Positions 46,030-56,482 of a stretch of 64,000 nucleotides of DNA are shown piece after piece. Position 1 is the stretch's first letter. Every line of letters starts with the position of its first letter. Source of the stretch: Plotosus lineatus (lineage: Eukaryota; Chordata; Actinopteri; Siluriformes; Plotosidae); the NCBI GenBank assembly GCA_024760905.1, contig CM045732.1:58148496-58212495 (forward strand), read 5' to 3'. The translations under genes were made by a program, and so were the position numbers. The notes under the pieces are model-generated. The model was given only the letters and a program-made list of their open reading frames with translations. It searched no databases and was not told the DNA's origin.

Positions 46030-46718
46030 ATGCCACTGAATGATGCACTAACATGATTACGACAAAAATTGGTTTTAACCCTTTGTCACGAACTGACATG
46101 TGTTGGTGGTGTACTATCAACGAAAAAGTGGACAGGATAAATTACATCCACTATAATGTTCAAAACCTAGGCAATTGGACACAGACAGGTTTTGAAGCAG
46201 TATGTAGCCAATTGGCAGCAACCTCACTAATGGCCTTCCAGAACCGTATTGCATTAGATTTGTTGTTAACAGAAAAAGGGGGTGTATGTGCAATGTTTAG
46301 AGAACAATGTTGTATGTTTATTCCAAACAACTCTGCATCAGAAGAAAGTCTAACACTGGCAATTGCAGGCATAAGATCTCTTAATAAAAAGATGAAAGAA
46401 CATTCCGGAGTAGACATCCCGATGTGGGATTCATGGTTCAGTATGTTTGGGAAGTATCGTACTCTGGTGTCATCTGTATTAATATCTGCTGCAGTTTTTG
46501 CAGCCATCCTTACAATTTGTGGTTGTTGTTGTATCCCATGCTTGCGTTCCATGCTAAATCGACTTATCGTCACTGCCTTGAGTTCTAAGGCAGATGAGAC
46601 ACAGATGTATCCTCTTTTGAAAGATCATATGGAATATAATGAATGTGATAATGTTGATGAAAATGAGTGTGAACTATTAAATGGTGTGTCTGACTTGTTC
46701 CCAGATCCTGAAGCCTAA
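46030..46718 (+). pseudogene. Endogenous retrovirus env, transmembrane-subunit part (open 221-codon frame)
   Basis: An uninterrupted frame from 46053 carries a heptad-rich ectodomain, the QNR...LD...GG...C segment, CX6CC (CAMFREQCC), a hydrophobic span near residues 144-166 and a cysteine cluster (CGCCCIPC). A 57-residue tail with YPLL follows. This is the gamma-type arrangement with a covalently linked surface subunit. A furin site and fusion peptide are not seen, and a stop at about 46045 and a frameshift separate it from the upstream part. Confidence 0.9.
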
Positions 46719-46853
46719 AGCCTATTAAGAGACGACATCTGTGTCTGAGTGTAAACAGTTCTGAGTAAAATCAATGAGTTTACTGATCTAAAGTCTATGA
46801 AAGGATAGTATGATGATGCATTTTTGTTCGAGCTGTGATAAACAGGAGGGAAA

Positions 46854-47321
46854 TGTTAGAATAATTGTACATATAACTGAGCACAGCTTCTCTCTTTGTC
46901 ACCGATGTGTGTGGATAACTGCTCGCTTACCCATTTTAAATGTGATGTTTGTCTGTGTAAGTGTTGAAACTGCTTGCTGAAGTTGTTTTTTAGGAAGTTG
47001 CCTAACCGCAGCTGAACTATGGCGCAAACGACCAGACAACTGGATGTCTCGCCGACTGCTGGAAGGCGTGAAATAGAATAGCAATGTTCCATTTTATGTG
47101 TGAAAGGTTAATATAGAATAACTGCTGTTTAAGACATATGTAACTAGGGACCACCCCCTTTTGAAATAAAAGAGGCTCTCAGCCAGACTTAGCTCAGAGT
47201 ACCTAGGCCAGATGTAACTGAGCTGAACTGGCTGCTCTCCTCATATGAGTGAAATTGACTCTCTGTGTGTTTCTTCCTGCGTGTATGTTTTATGATGTCT
47301 GTGTTAATTTAGAACCTGACA
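46854..47321 (+). mobile_element. Endogenous retrovirus 3' LTR
   Basis: It follows env and a purine tract (ACAGGAGGGAAA at 46842-46853). It starts TGTTAG and ends CTGACA, a short inverted end pair, giving 468 bp. An AATAAA at 47165-47170 fits the R region. No clear TATA box was found. No matching 5' LTR was seen upstream, and no target duplication could be called. Confidence 0.82.
47165..47170 (+). terminator. LTR polyadenylation signal AATAAA
   Basis: A hexamer in the expected position, two thirds of the way through the LTR, just after a C-rich box. Confidence 0.65.
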
Positions 47322-47608
47322 ATAAGTAACCCATACGAGTTTTTACTGTATACAATCTCTCTCTCTCTCTCTCTAATCATCTGTACATATCATTATGTCC
47401 CATGTTTAAACTCCCGGTTCCTCTCAAGCACAGCACAGCGGATCTGATCAGATTTGCAGACAATTTCACTCTTATCCAGTTCATTATAATACTGAAGTTA
47501 ATTTGTTTATTTCTTTGAAAGTTTTGGCACGAGTTCAGAGATGTATCGGACCATGAGCCTAGTATTAAGTGTACTTCAGGATAACATTTAATCATATTTA
47601 AGACTTAA

Positions 47609-47930
47609 ATAGGGTGCAGGATCGTTGATCCTAAGGTTGGGGGTTCGAGTCCCCACAGGTTGTCACTGTCCCCCCCAGTGTAGCTAACTGGGTTATCAAA
47701 GGCCGGCCATGTCTCTCACTGTCTATGGTGAGAGGCATGTAAAAGAACCATTGCTGACTTTCGTAAAGAGTAGGCTGCAAAGTCGTCAGCGTGTTTCTGT
47801 CCTTTGCTAAAAGGGTTGTGACAGGAAGGGCATCCGACATAAAAACCTCTGCCAAATCAAATGTGCGAATCAGATGATTCGCTGTGGCGACTCCTGAGAA
47901 AGGGAAAAAGCTGAAAGGAAGAAAGAAAAT
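47609..47930 (+). mobile_element. RTE-tailed tRNA SINE (copy 5), head truncated
   Basis: It starts inside the tRNA-like head (GGGTGCAGGATCGTTGATCC), keeps box B (GGGTTCGAGTCCCCACAGG), body, GGAAGGGCATCCGACAT and tail ending AAGAAAG. Box A is lost. Confidence 0.88.
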
Positions 47931-48164
47931 TTGTGCTATATATTTTTATGGATTTTATTCCATTTCTATGTGTTCTTAAATTTCATTTCACTTTCGACCG
48001 ACAGCCCTGTTCGTATCTCTGCATGGTTTTGATGGGAGATTTTTTTTTCTTTCTTTCCTTTTTTCATAATTGGCCTTGTTTTTGTGGCATTTTATTTAAC
48101 TTTCCCCCCTGTTCTTCCTTAATTTCCTTATTTTTTAATTTGATGAATATTTATTTATTTTTTT

Positions 48165-48226
48165 AAAAACCGCAATACACTGAAGCCGCATTAATTGAAG
48201 CGCGAAGTAGCGAGGGATCCCTGTAT
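48165..48226. mobile_element. Tigger-like terminal fragment
   Basis: AAGCGCGAAGTAGCGAGGGA followed by TCCCTGTA is a typical Tigger-like right end. No matching left end was found nearby. Confidence 0.55.
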
Positions 48227-48538
48227 CTTAATTCAATTCAATTCCTGACTGTAGTTAACATTGCTGCTGAACAGAAGAAAAACCAGCATGCAGCTGAACC
48301 TCTACTGATTTCAGTCCTTCATGAACAACCTGAATACTTCCATTCCTTAATATTTAAAATTCAACAAATTGTTAAACCTTCAAAGGTGTGAATCACTTTA
48401 GTGTTTATGGATGGGGTGTTAACTGCAGAATACTCATATGCAGTGTAGTTCTCATGTAAACTGAGCCTAATCTGCAAGCCCAATGTGCTTCATTTGTTCC
48501 CATTGTTATTTAAGACTATTAAAGGAGTTGTACAGGAT

Positions 48539-48900
48539 TTAGGGCAGTGGTGGTGTAGTGGTATAGGGCGCTGGATCGCTGATCCAAAGGTTGGGGGTTC
48601 GAGTCCCACCCCACTCTCCACAAGGTTGTCACTGTCCCCCCCAGTGCAGATAATTGGGTTATCAAAGGCGGGCCATGTCTCTCACTGTCTATGGTGAGAG
48701 GCATGTAAAAGAACCATTGCTGACTTTCGTAAAAAGAGTAGGCTGCAAAGCCGTCAGCGTGTTTCTGTCCCTTACTAAAAGGGTTGTGACAGGAAGGGCA
48801 TCCGACGTAAAAACCTCTGCCAAATCAAACGTGTGAATCAGATGATTCGCTGTGGCGACTCCCGAGTAAAAGGGGAAAAAGCCGAAAGAAAGACCGAGAC
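48539..48900 (+). mobile_element. RTE-tailed tRNA SINE (copy 6), full length with 18-bp target duplication
   Basis: The intact head GGGCAGTGGTGGTGTAGTGG has box A. Box B is GGGGGTTCGAGTCC. The body contains GAGAGGCATGTAAAAGAACC, then GGAAGGGCATCCGACG and the tail GATGATTCGCTGTGGCGACT. AAAGGAGTTGTACAGGAT lies at 48521-48538 and 48901-48918. It is the reference copy for this family in the window. Confidence 0.95.
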
Positions 48901-48954
48901 AAAGGAGTTGTACAGGATGTTACTGGGAGCAGAAACACTTATGAGAGACTTGCA

Positions 48955-49312
48955 TTTTCTATTTGTTCATTTTCTAAGGCGGTTAGTCATAATTAAGGAT
49001 GAGGGGATTGTGGTGCCCATCTCAGCCAACTTTGGGCAAGGCCGGAGAACACCCTGGACAGCTCCCCAGGCTGTCGCAGGTTCAACACTCACATGGCCAG
49101 TCACACTCACACCTGGAGGTGATTAGGAATATCCAGTTAGCCTACTGTGTATTGTTTCTGGTCTGTGGGAGGGAACCAGAGTGCCTAGAGGAAACTCACG
49201 CAAGCATGGGGAGCACATGCAAACTTCATACAGAAACACCTGAGCTGGAATTGAACCCAGGCCTTCTTGTTGTGAGACGGACATGCTAACCACTACGCCA
49301 CTGTAACGCAAT
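48955..49312 (-). repeat. Common teleost dispersed repeat, near full length
   Basis: The order of parts is the same as at 33540, including ATTTTCTAAGGCGGTTAGTC at one end. CATGGGGAGCACATGC, a box-B-like GGAATTGAACCCAGG and TGCTAACCACTACGCCACTG lie at the other. Confidence 0.75.
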
Positions 49313-49350
49313 CCTCTATTAATACTCTATAATTAACAGTACTCTGTAAT

Positions 49351-49665
49351 GGGGCAGTGGTGGCCTGGTTGTAAAGGGTGCTGGATCGCTCATCCTAATG
49401 TTGGGGGTTCGAGTCCCACTCTTCACAAGGTTGTCACTGTCCCCCCAGTGCAGCTAACTGGGTTATCAAAGGCCGGCCATGTAAAATAACCATTGCTGAC
49501 TTTTGTAACGAGTATAGCCGTCAGCGTGTTTCTAACCTTTGCTAAAGGGTTGTGTCAGGAAGGGCATCCAACGTAAAAACCTATGCTAGATCAAACATGC
49601 GAATCAGATGATTCACTGTGGCACCCCTGAAAAAGGGAAAAAGCCAAAAGGAAAAGAAGAATTAG
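49351..49665 (+). mobile_element. RTE-tailed tRNA SINE (copy 7) with target duplication
   Basis: Head, box B, a shortened body lacking part of the GAGAGGCATG segment, GGAAGGGCATCCAACG and the tail. AGTACTCTGT is repeated at 49338-49347 and 49667-49676; the longer flanks match 13 of 15. Confidence 0.9.
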
Positions 49666-50289
49666 TAGTACTCTGTGCTGAAGTACTACATCAAAATCTT
49701 CATCAACATAGCTGGCATTATCAACTCTGCTCAACAGCTGGCTTCATCAACTCTGCCCTCATCATTATAATCTTAATCTATATCCTGCTCAGCAGAAAGG
49801 AGCACATCATCTTCACAAACACCACTCATGCACACGTTTATTCACAGATGCCTCTTATTTATGAACATCAAAATCAAAATCTTCATCAACACAGCTGGCA
49901 TCATCATCAGTTTGTTCATCTGTGAAAGGAATGAAACATTGAAGTATTTTTAGGTCTTTTGACCCAATTTTCGTCCAAAACTAAACAACCCACGATCCAG
50001 CATGTCCAGTCCAGACAAGATTACTCACAAATCAAATAATCAAAAAAATTCCATAATCGAATTTTGCATGCAGAGAAAAATAATCTTCAAGAACACCAAG
50101 CATTCCAACATCTTCAAAGCTGAATTCTCACGTCGAATTTAACATCTATACTAATGCTGCTAGACATCACAGATGACATTTCACTCTCCGTTTCCAGAAA
50201 TTATGTGTATTCCCCATCTTATAAATAAACTTAATGACTGTTATTGAAGAGAAAGTCGGGGATATTATTCTGTATGGGTAAACTAGAGT

Positions 50290-50355
50290 CAGGAAGTAAA
50301 CTGGCAATTAACGTATGACGGGCACTGCGCATGTGCAAGCCCGAGCTGACCAATC
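50290..50355 (-). repeat. Shared module (copy 1) in foldback left arm
   Basis: Reverse complement of the ATTGGTCAGCTCGGGC, TTGCACATGCGCAGTGCCCG and ACTTCCTGACTC sequence found at 51190 and 60830. Confidence 0.8.
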
Positions 50356-51189
50356 AGTGTGCTCCTTTCAGATCTTCCTTAGCAACTATCCTGCATTGTT
50401 TATGAGCATATCATCTTAACCTTTATTTTATTCACTGAAATGACATTTTAATATCAAAACACTATCCAAAATGGAGAGACTACTTCACAACCGTTCTTCT
50501 GGGATATGGATTATAGTGTGTCTTGTACCGAACTCGGTGAATAATTGCAACAAAAACCAATAATAAGTTTGCTACTGTTTTTATCTAGTTTTATGAGGGT
50601 ACTCGTCAGAAAAATGAAAAAACAAAAATACATTTTGGTGAGTTTTACTCGATTTCATGTGAGTAAGTGATAGTTGAATACTTGTTTTAATAGTTTATGC
50701 AAAAATCAGAATTTTGATAAAAAAAAAAAAAATGGACCGTTTTTACTTTTCTGGCCTTCATCTCAAAAGTGGTCTGTGTGACAAGGGCCTACTTTCGGTG
50801 GCGCGCCTCACATATATAGTTTTCTTAATTTCAGTGTGATTGTTTGAACCTGACAGTGTTTTTTTTTTTTTTAATCAGTATCATTTGAAGGCATTTGAAC
50901 CTTTATATAATGGTCGAAAAGATACATACTGATCTTATTGGAATAAACGGAAATGAACAAAAAAATAGTCTTTTTTCTTTGTTCATTTTTTGGGGGGTTA
51001 CCATGGTGATTGATGGGTTTAAAAACGGCCTTTCGGATTAAAATGAGGGTGATTTCTCCCATCATCTCTCATAAAACTTTTCCTCGACATGTTTTCTAAA
51101 AGTTTATATGGCTGAGGTGCATAAAAATGTTTGGTTGCTAAGGACTAATGATCTTGGAAGAAGGGCAATCTTTGTGCTCATTTTTCAGC

Positions 51190-51305
51190 TTGGGCTTGCA
51201 CATGCGCAGTGCCCGTCACACGTTAACTTCCGGTTTACTTCATGACTCTAGTATACAACATGTGGAACTTATCTCTGACTTTCTCTTCAATAACAGCCAT
51301 TAAGT
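51190..51305 (+). repeat. Shared module (copy 2) at foldback right arm
   Basis: TTGCACATGCGCAGTGCCCG, CACGTTAACTTCCGGTTTAC and TCTCTTCAATAACAGCCAT match the module inside the Harbinger-like element at 60830-60950. Confidence 0.8.
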
Positions 51306-52111
51306 TTATTTATAAGATTGTGAATACACATAATTTCTGTAAAAGGAGAGTGAAATGTCATCTGTGATGTCTAGCAGCATTAGTATAGATGTTAAATTCG
51401 ATGCTAGAAATTCGGCTTTGAATAAGATTATCTCTCTTTTTCTCACACACACACACACACACACACACTGTGCAAACGGTTGAATGAGCAGCATACAGAT
51501 GAACTAGTGCAATTTGAATGGAAGAAAATATATGAAGGGAGTAGGGCAAATGAGAGCAAATGGTGCAATAGATGCACAAATGAGCAGTCACCCACTGCTT
51601 ACAGTGTGTATGTGTGTGTGTGATACTTCAGGTCTGCTGGAATATTAAGAAAAAGACATGATTCCATTGCAATTCAGTCAAAGAAAATCCCATATGCTCA
51701 GTATTATGTACTTTAGAAACTTAATAAGTATTGGTATTTTTCTCTGTATGCAAATTCGATTATGGAATTTTTTTGATAATTTGATTTGTGTCTAATCTTG
51801 TCTGGACTGGACATGCTGGATCGTGGGTTATTTGGTTTTGTACGAAAATTGGTCAAGACCTGAAAAATACTTAAATGTTTCATACCTTTTACATATAAAC
51901 AAACTGATGATGACTATGCCAGCTGTTATGATGAAGATTTTGATTTTGATAAAGAAAAAAAAAAGTGTGATGACTGGTGGTTGTGAAGATGTGATTTTAT
52001 CTGCTGAGCAGAATATAGATGAAGATGATGATGCTGAGTGCAGAGTTGATGAAGCTTACTTGTATAAAGAGATCAGAGAGTTTTGTTATGCGTTTTATTT
52101 ATATATATATA

Positions 52112-52700
52112 TATATATATAGTTTTCTTAATTTCCCTGTGATTGTTTGAACCTGACTGTTTTTTTTTTTTTTTTGTTTTTGTTTTTTTTTTAAATCAGT
52201 ATCATTTGAAGGCATTTGAACCTTTATATAATGGTCGAAAAGATACATATTGATCTTATTGGAATAAACCAAATTGGGGAAAAAAAAAAAAAGGCGTTTT
52301 TTTTTTTTTTGTTAATTTTGGGGGCTTACCACGGTGACTGATGGGTTTAAAAACGGGGTGTCAGATTAAAATAAGGATGATTTCTCTCATCATCTCTTCT
52401 TAGACATATTTTCTAAAAGTTTATATGGCTGAAGTGCATAAAAATGTTTGGTTGCTAAGAACCAACGATCTTGGAAGAAGTGCAATCTTTGTGCTAATTT
52501 TTCTCTAAAACGTCTTTTGAAATTTTTAGTTGAATGCTGACACAAGAAATGGTATAGCTTGGTCAGTTTTCAAGGTATTGACAAACTTTTTGCTGCATTT
52601 TGCAGCTTTGGGCTTCATCTATCTGACTGTGTAAAAATCTCATTTTTCATTTTTGGACACAAGAGCCTACTTTCAGTGGAGTGGCTCACATATATAATGT
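52112..52700 (+). repeat. Second copy of foldback central modules
   Basis: 52118-52500 repeats 50818-51180 (AGTATCATTTGAAGGCATTT, AATGGTCGAAAAGATACAT, AAGTTTATATGGCTGA). 52655-52700 repeats 50775-50815 (AGCCTACTTTC, GGCTCACATATATA). The order of the two modules is swapped relative to the first copy. A (TA)n run precedes the block. Confidence 0.8.
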
Positions 52701-52899
52701 GTGTGTATGTATGTATGTGTAACGCCTATCAAAACAAAATGGTGTAGAACAATGTTGTCTTACATTTACATATATTGATGACATTAAATTAAGGATCTCT
52801 ACATAAAAATTCTATAAAGCACAGTAAACAGTATTAAATGAAACTGATTCTATATTATGTGAGATGGCTTTGTTTAAAAATAGAACAACATTAGGTGCA

Positions 52900-53232
52900 T
52901 TTTCTGAAGTTTTACAAGAACAGTATCTACCAGGTACATTACAGAACCAGCCACAGTTCTCCTGGAAATGTTGACGGTCACATTTGATTCTTTATTTCGA
53001 TGGAAATCGCAGCAGCTTTCATTATATTTTTATCTGAGAAGTCATCTCTTATACATGTGCTGCTTTTTTCATTCACACATTGTACTAATTTTGTTTTGTG
53101 ACATTACATTTTGTGCTGGAAAACTAATGCACGTAAATCTAAAGTGTTTATGAGCTTGCTAGTATGCAAATTATAAAATAAAAATCTGTAGCAAGGTTTA
53201 TACAAAAAAGTGCCTAAAACCTTTGCATAGTA
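52900..53232. mobile_element. Short TIR element, copy 1 (GTGCAAA family)
   Basis: About 300 bp match 61680-61960, including TTGATTCTTTATTT, CAGCTTTCATTATATTTTTATC, CATTTTGTGCTGGAAA and GTGCCTAAAACCTTTGC. The right end resembles the CTAAAAC(G/C)TTTGCAC terminus. The left terminus is eroded. Confidence 0.7.
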
Positions 53233-53235
53233 GCA

Positions 53236-53236
53236 G

Positions 53237-53264
<28 letters not shown>
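53236..53264. repeat. (GT)n microsatellite
   Basis: About 14 GT units immediately after the short TIR element. Confidence 0.9.
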
Positions 53265-53267
<3 letters not shown>

Positions 53268-54345
53268 CATGGCTTTTTTCCTTTTTTAAAAACAAATACA
53301 TATTTTAACTTGAGATACTTTTTGACTCTCTATAAAATCTTATATCCAAGCATGAATGATGGTCAGGCTTCGGGATAAAATCTTCACACATACACACACA
53401 CCCCTGTCTTGCATTTTTTCCACCACTACTGCAATTGAGATGAAGGACTGGCCAATCCTTGCAGCTGTCCTGCCTAGCGGTTCCTTTATAGCTGCTGGAT
53501 CTGACAACTGTTTGGCTCTAGTTTGTTTATTTCAATGGAGTATCGTCGAAGGGCTTGTCCTTATACACTCCACATGCTACACATTTTGACGCAAGGAGTA
53601 ACCTGCTCCCTGAAGGAGTCTGCAGCTGGGGGTTGGATCTACTCCAGCCAGAAGTAGTACATTAGATATGAACTAGTGAAATGGCAGTGTGTGTTTTTGC
53701 TCAGCTCTTTTCGGTGGACTGTAGATGTTTACAACAGAAAATCACATCCGTTTACAATATGATATGATAGTGAGTGCAATTATGCAGGGGGATTTCAACA
53801 TGTTAGTCCTTAAGAGTGTTAAAATTTCGTGATGGAGTAACATGAACTTTCATTTAAACATTTAAGTTTTTAATGTTTCAAACACCCCACATGATTTGAT
53901 GGGTCAAATATTTTCACAAAAATACTGTCCTCATTGTTTCCAGAATTTGGATTGTTTGACTACATTCTTCCCTCTCCTCTCTTTATTTAATTTTTTTTCT
54001 TATGAAGTGGTATTTTCACCTGATCACAGCTGGCAACAATTAATCCAAATGTGAACAAAGAGAGCAATACATAATTCATTTTCTTAATCTTTTCATTACA
54101 CTGCATTAATATTGCATTAGTAACTGGTGTGAACAGCACGGAACTGTCAGCATTAAGGACATGTGGTGAGATGACGCTTGCTGATGTCTTTGTCTGAGGG
54201 TCCAATTTATTTTTGATGTATTTATCCTATCCTTTACTAAAATATAATACTATGAAATACAGTATCTATTACTCTAATGGGGAAAGTAGGTTACAGTATT
54301 CATCATACATGTGATTGAGAGGAATACAAGAAATTGAGTTTAGAC

Positions 54346-54628
54346 CAGGGGTCACCAGCCTTTTTGAAACTGAGAGCTACTTCTTGGGTACCGATTAATG
54401 CGAAGGGATACCAGGTCAATATGCACCTCTGAAATAACAAATTTGCTCAATTTACCTTTAATTATGTTATTATTAATAATTAATTATATTCATCTATGTG
54501 AAGATATTAATTTGATTTAAGAATATATTAAAAAAATGGATGCAGCTCAATGGAGAATGGCACTATGGAGCCGTGGGGCATGTCCTTAAAAATAGCAGTG
54601 AACAGGTCCGCGGGCAACTTATATTGTC
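54346..54628. mobile_element. hAT-like element, copy 2, right end lost
   Basis: It matches 36698-36995 from CAGGGGTCACCAGCC to GGCAACTTATATTGTC, then stops abruptly. Beyond 54628 the sequence is Tigger-like (element E). Confidence 0.85.
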
Positions 54629-54922
54629 GCACGCGCGTGCTTCCCCAGTGCGAGTGAAAAGAAGAAGCAGGCTCATGGCATGCGGTTGAGTGATATCGCA
54701 AAGGAATATGGCCAAACCCGTCTACCATCAGTACGATATTGAAGCAGAAGGAGGCCTGAAAAGGTATGCTTTTATAATTTTTAAAGGGTTTAGGAGATAG
54801 TATTGGGGGCCTTGGAACAAATCACACGTTTTACATGTAAAATGTGGTTCAATTTACAAAAAAAATCCAGATTCCGAAAAAAGCTCTGGAACGGATTAAT
54901 TTCGTAAAGTGAGGTACCACTG
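54629..54922. mobile_element. Tigger/pogo-like element E with helix-turn-helix remnant
   Basis: The right TIR CAGTGGTACCTCACTTTA and TA are intact at 54922-54924. Around 54685-54755 a frame encodes LSDIAKEYG, and one base later STISTILKQKEA. This is the helix-turn-helix text typical of pogo/Tigger transposases, broken by a one-base shift. Its left part is replaced by the hAT-like copy. Confidence 0.8.
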
Positions 54923-54974
54923 TACTTGCATTTCAATAGTGGTTTGATAAGATTTAATCTAAATAGTTTCTTTC

Positions 54975-55050
54975 TTCTTCATTCAATCATCTGATTTGCA
55001 CATTTGATTTGGCATAGGTTTTTACGTCGGATGCCCTTCCTGTCATGCTT
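54975..55050 (-). mobile_element. RTE-tailed tRNA SINE (copy 8), short tail fragment
   Basis: Only the tail and core remain (CATCTGATTTGCACATTTGA, TTTACGTCGGATGCCCTTCC). It is followed by unrelated sequence. Confidence 0.75.
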
Positions 55051-55164
55051 CAGAGGATGAATATGAGCGAAAATGAAAGATCTCTCCATTAGCACACGTG
55101 AGCTGCAATTAATGAAACCTACATGTTGAATGTTGAAGCTCTGGTAAATATGATTTGGTACATA

Positions 55165-56482
55165 CTAGTCCTTCTCAAAAAATTAGCATATTGTGATTAA
55201 GTTCATTATTTTCTGTAATGTACTGATAAAAATTAGACTTTCATGTATTTTAGATTCATTGCACACCAACTGAAATATTTCAGGTCTTTTATTGTTTTAA
55301 TACTGATGATTTTGGCATACAGCTCATGAAAACCCAAAATTCTTATCTCAAAAAATTAGCATATTTCATCCGACCAATTTAAAAAAAAAAAAGTGTTTTT
55401 AATACAAAAAAGTCAACCTTCAAATAATTATGTTCGGTTATGCACTCAATACTTGGTTGGGAATCCTTTTGCAGAAATGACTGCTTCAAAGCGGCGTGGC
55501 AGTTATGGAGGCCCAGGATGCTTCGATAGCGGCCTTAAGCTCATCCACAGTGTTGGGTCTGGTGTCTCTAAACTTTCTCTTCACAATATCCCACAGATTC
55601 TCTATGAGGTTCAGATCAGGAGAGTTGGCAGGCCAATTGAGCACAGTAATACCATGGTCAGTAAACCATTTAGCAGTGGTTTTGGCACTGTGAGCAGGTA
55701 CCAGGTCGTGCTGAAAAATGAAAATCTTCATCTCCATAAAGCTTTTCAGCAGATGGAAGCATGAAGTGCTCCAAAATCTCCTGATAGCTCGCTGCATTGA
55801 CCCTGCCATTGATAAAACACAGTGGACCAATACCAGCAGCTGACATGGCACCCCAGACCATCACTGACTGTGGGTACTTCACACTGGACTTCAGGCATTT
55901 TGGCATTTCCTTCTCCCCAGTCTTCCTCCAGACTCTGGCACCTTGATTTCCGAATGACGTGCAAAATTTGCTTTCATCCGAAAAAAGTACTTTGGACCAC
56001 TGAGCAACAGTCCAGTGCTGCTTCTCTGTAGCCCAGGTCAGGCGCTTCTGCCACTGTTTCTGGTTCAAAAGTGGCTTGACCTGGGGAATGCGGCAGTCCA
56101 CTCCACTGCTTCCACAGGTCCCCCAAGGTCTGGAATTGGCCCTTCTCCACAATCTTCCTCAGGGTCCGGTCACCTCTTCTGGTTGTGCAGCGTTTTCGGC
56201 CACACTTTTTCTTTCCCACAGACGTCCCACTGAGGTGCCTTACATCACTCTGGGAACAGCCTATTCGCTCAGAGATTTCTTTCTGTGTCTTACCCTCTTG
56301 CTTGAGGGTGTCAAAAAGCCTCAGGAATCTTTTGCAGGTGTTTAGAGTTAATTCGTTGATTCAGATGATTAGGTTAATGGCTCGTTTAGAGTACCTTTTC
56401 ATGATATACTAATTTTTTTAAGATCGGAATTTTGGTTTTCATGAGCTGTATGCCAAAATCTTCAGTATTAAAACAATAAAAG
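55165..56482 (-). mobile_element. Tc1-like transposon with long TIR, one end truncated
   Basis: The left end starts at TA then CTAGTCCTTCTCAAAAAATT. The terminal repeat is about 180 bp (55165-55345). The matching right repeat keeps only its inner 60 bp (56424-56482, TTTTCATGAGCTGTATGCC) and stops after ACAATAAAAG. The outer 120 bp are missing, so the copy cannot move. The minus strand carries the transposase. Confidence 0.9.
55486..56330 (-). pseudogene. Tc1-like transposase, broken
   Basis: The frames follow a DD34E transposase. The N-terminal helix-turn-helix region ends in KKKCGRKRCTTRRGDR, then VLFSDESKFC (first Asp), VMVWGAMSAAGIGPL, IFQHDLVPAHSA (second Asp) and NSPDLNLIENLWD (catalytic Glu). 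Frameshifts near 56120 and 55735 split it into three frames. The catalytic residues are still readable. It is a remnant, not an active gene. Confidence 0.9.

Larger units (their letters stand above)
49738..52052. mobile_element. Large foldback element with long inverted arms
   Basis: Left arm 49738-50292 and right arm 51237-52052 are inverted copies, matched from GCTTCATCAACTCTGC-(C/A)CTCA outward to CTAGAGTCA(G/T)GAAGTAAAC inward. The right arm has about 330 bp extra near 51430-51735. Frames in the arms encode Asp/Glu-rich text, possibly a transposase N-terminus. The 0.9-kb centre carries modules that recur at 52112-52700. The superfamily is not identified. Confidence 0.8.

Noticed and set aside
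46104..46125. DMCWWC read as the CXXC motif of a retroviral surface subunit
   Set aside because: It lies only about 45 residues before the QNR...LD heptad region and is followed by a segment with the order expected just after the fusion peptide. It is therefore in the transmembrane side, next to a deletion.
45717..46573. Minus-strand frames opposite env
   Set aside because: Shadows of the env coding strand.
48542..48615. A genuine tRNA gene at the SINE head
   Set aside because: Box A and B are present, but the sequence is repeated in at least six copies with the same body and tail and lacks a convincing acceptor stem.
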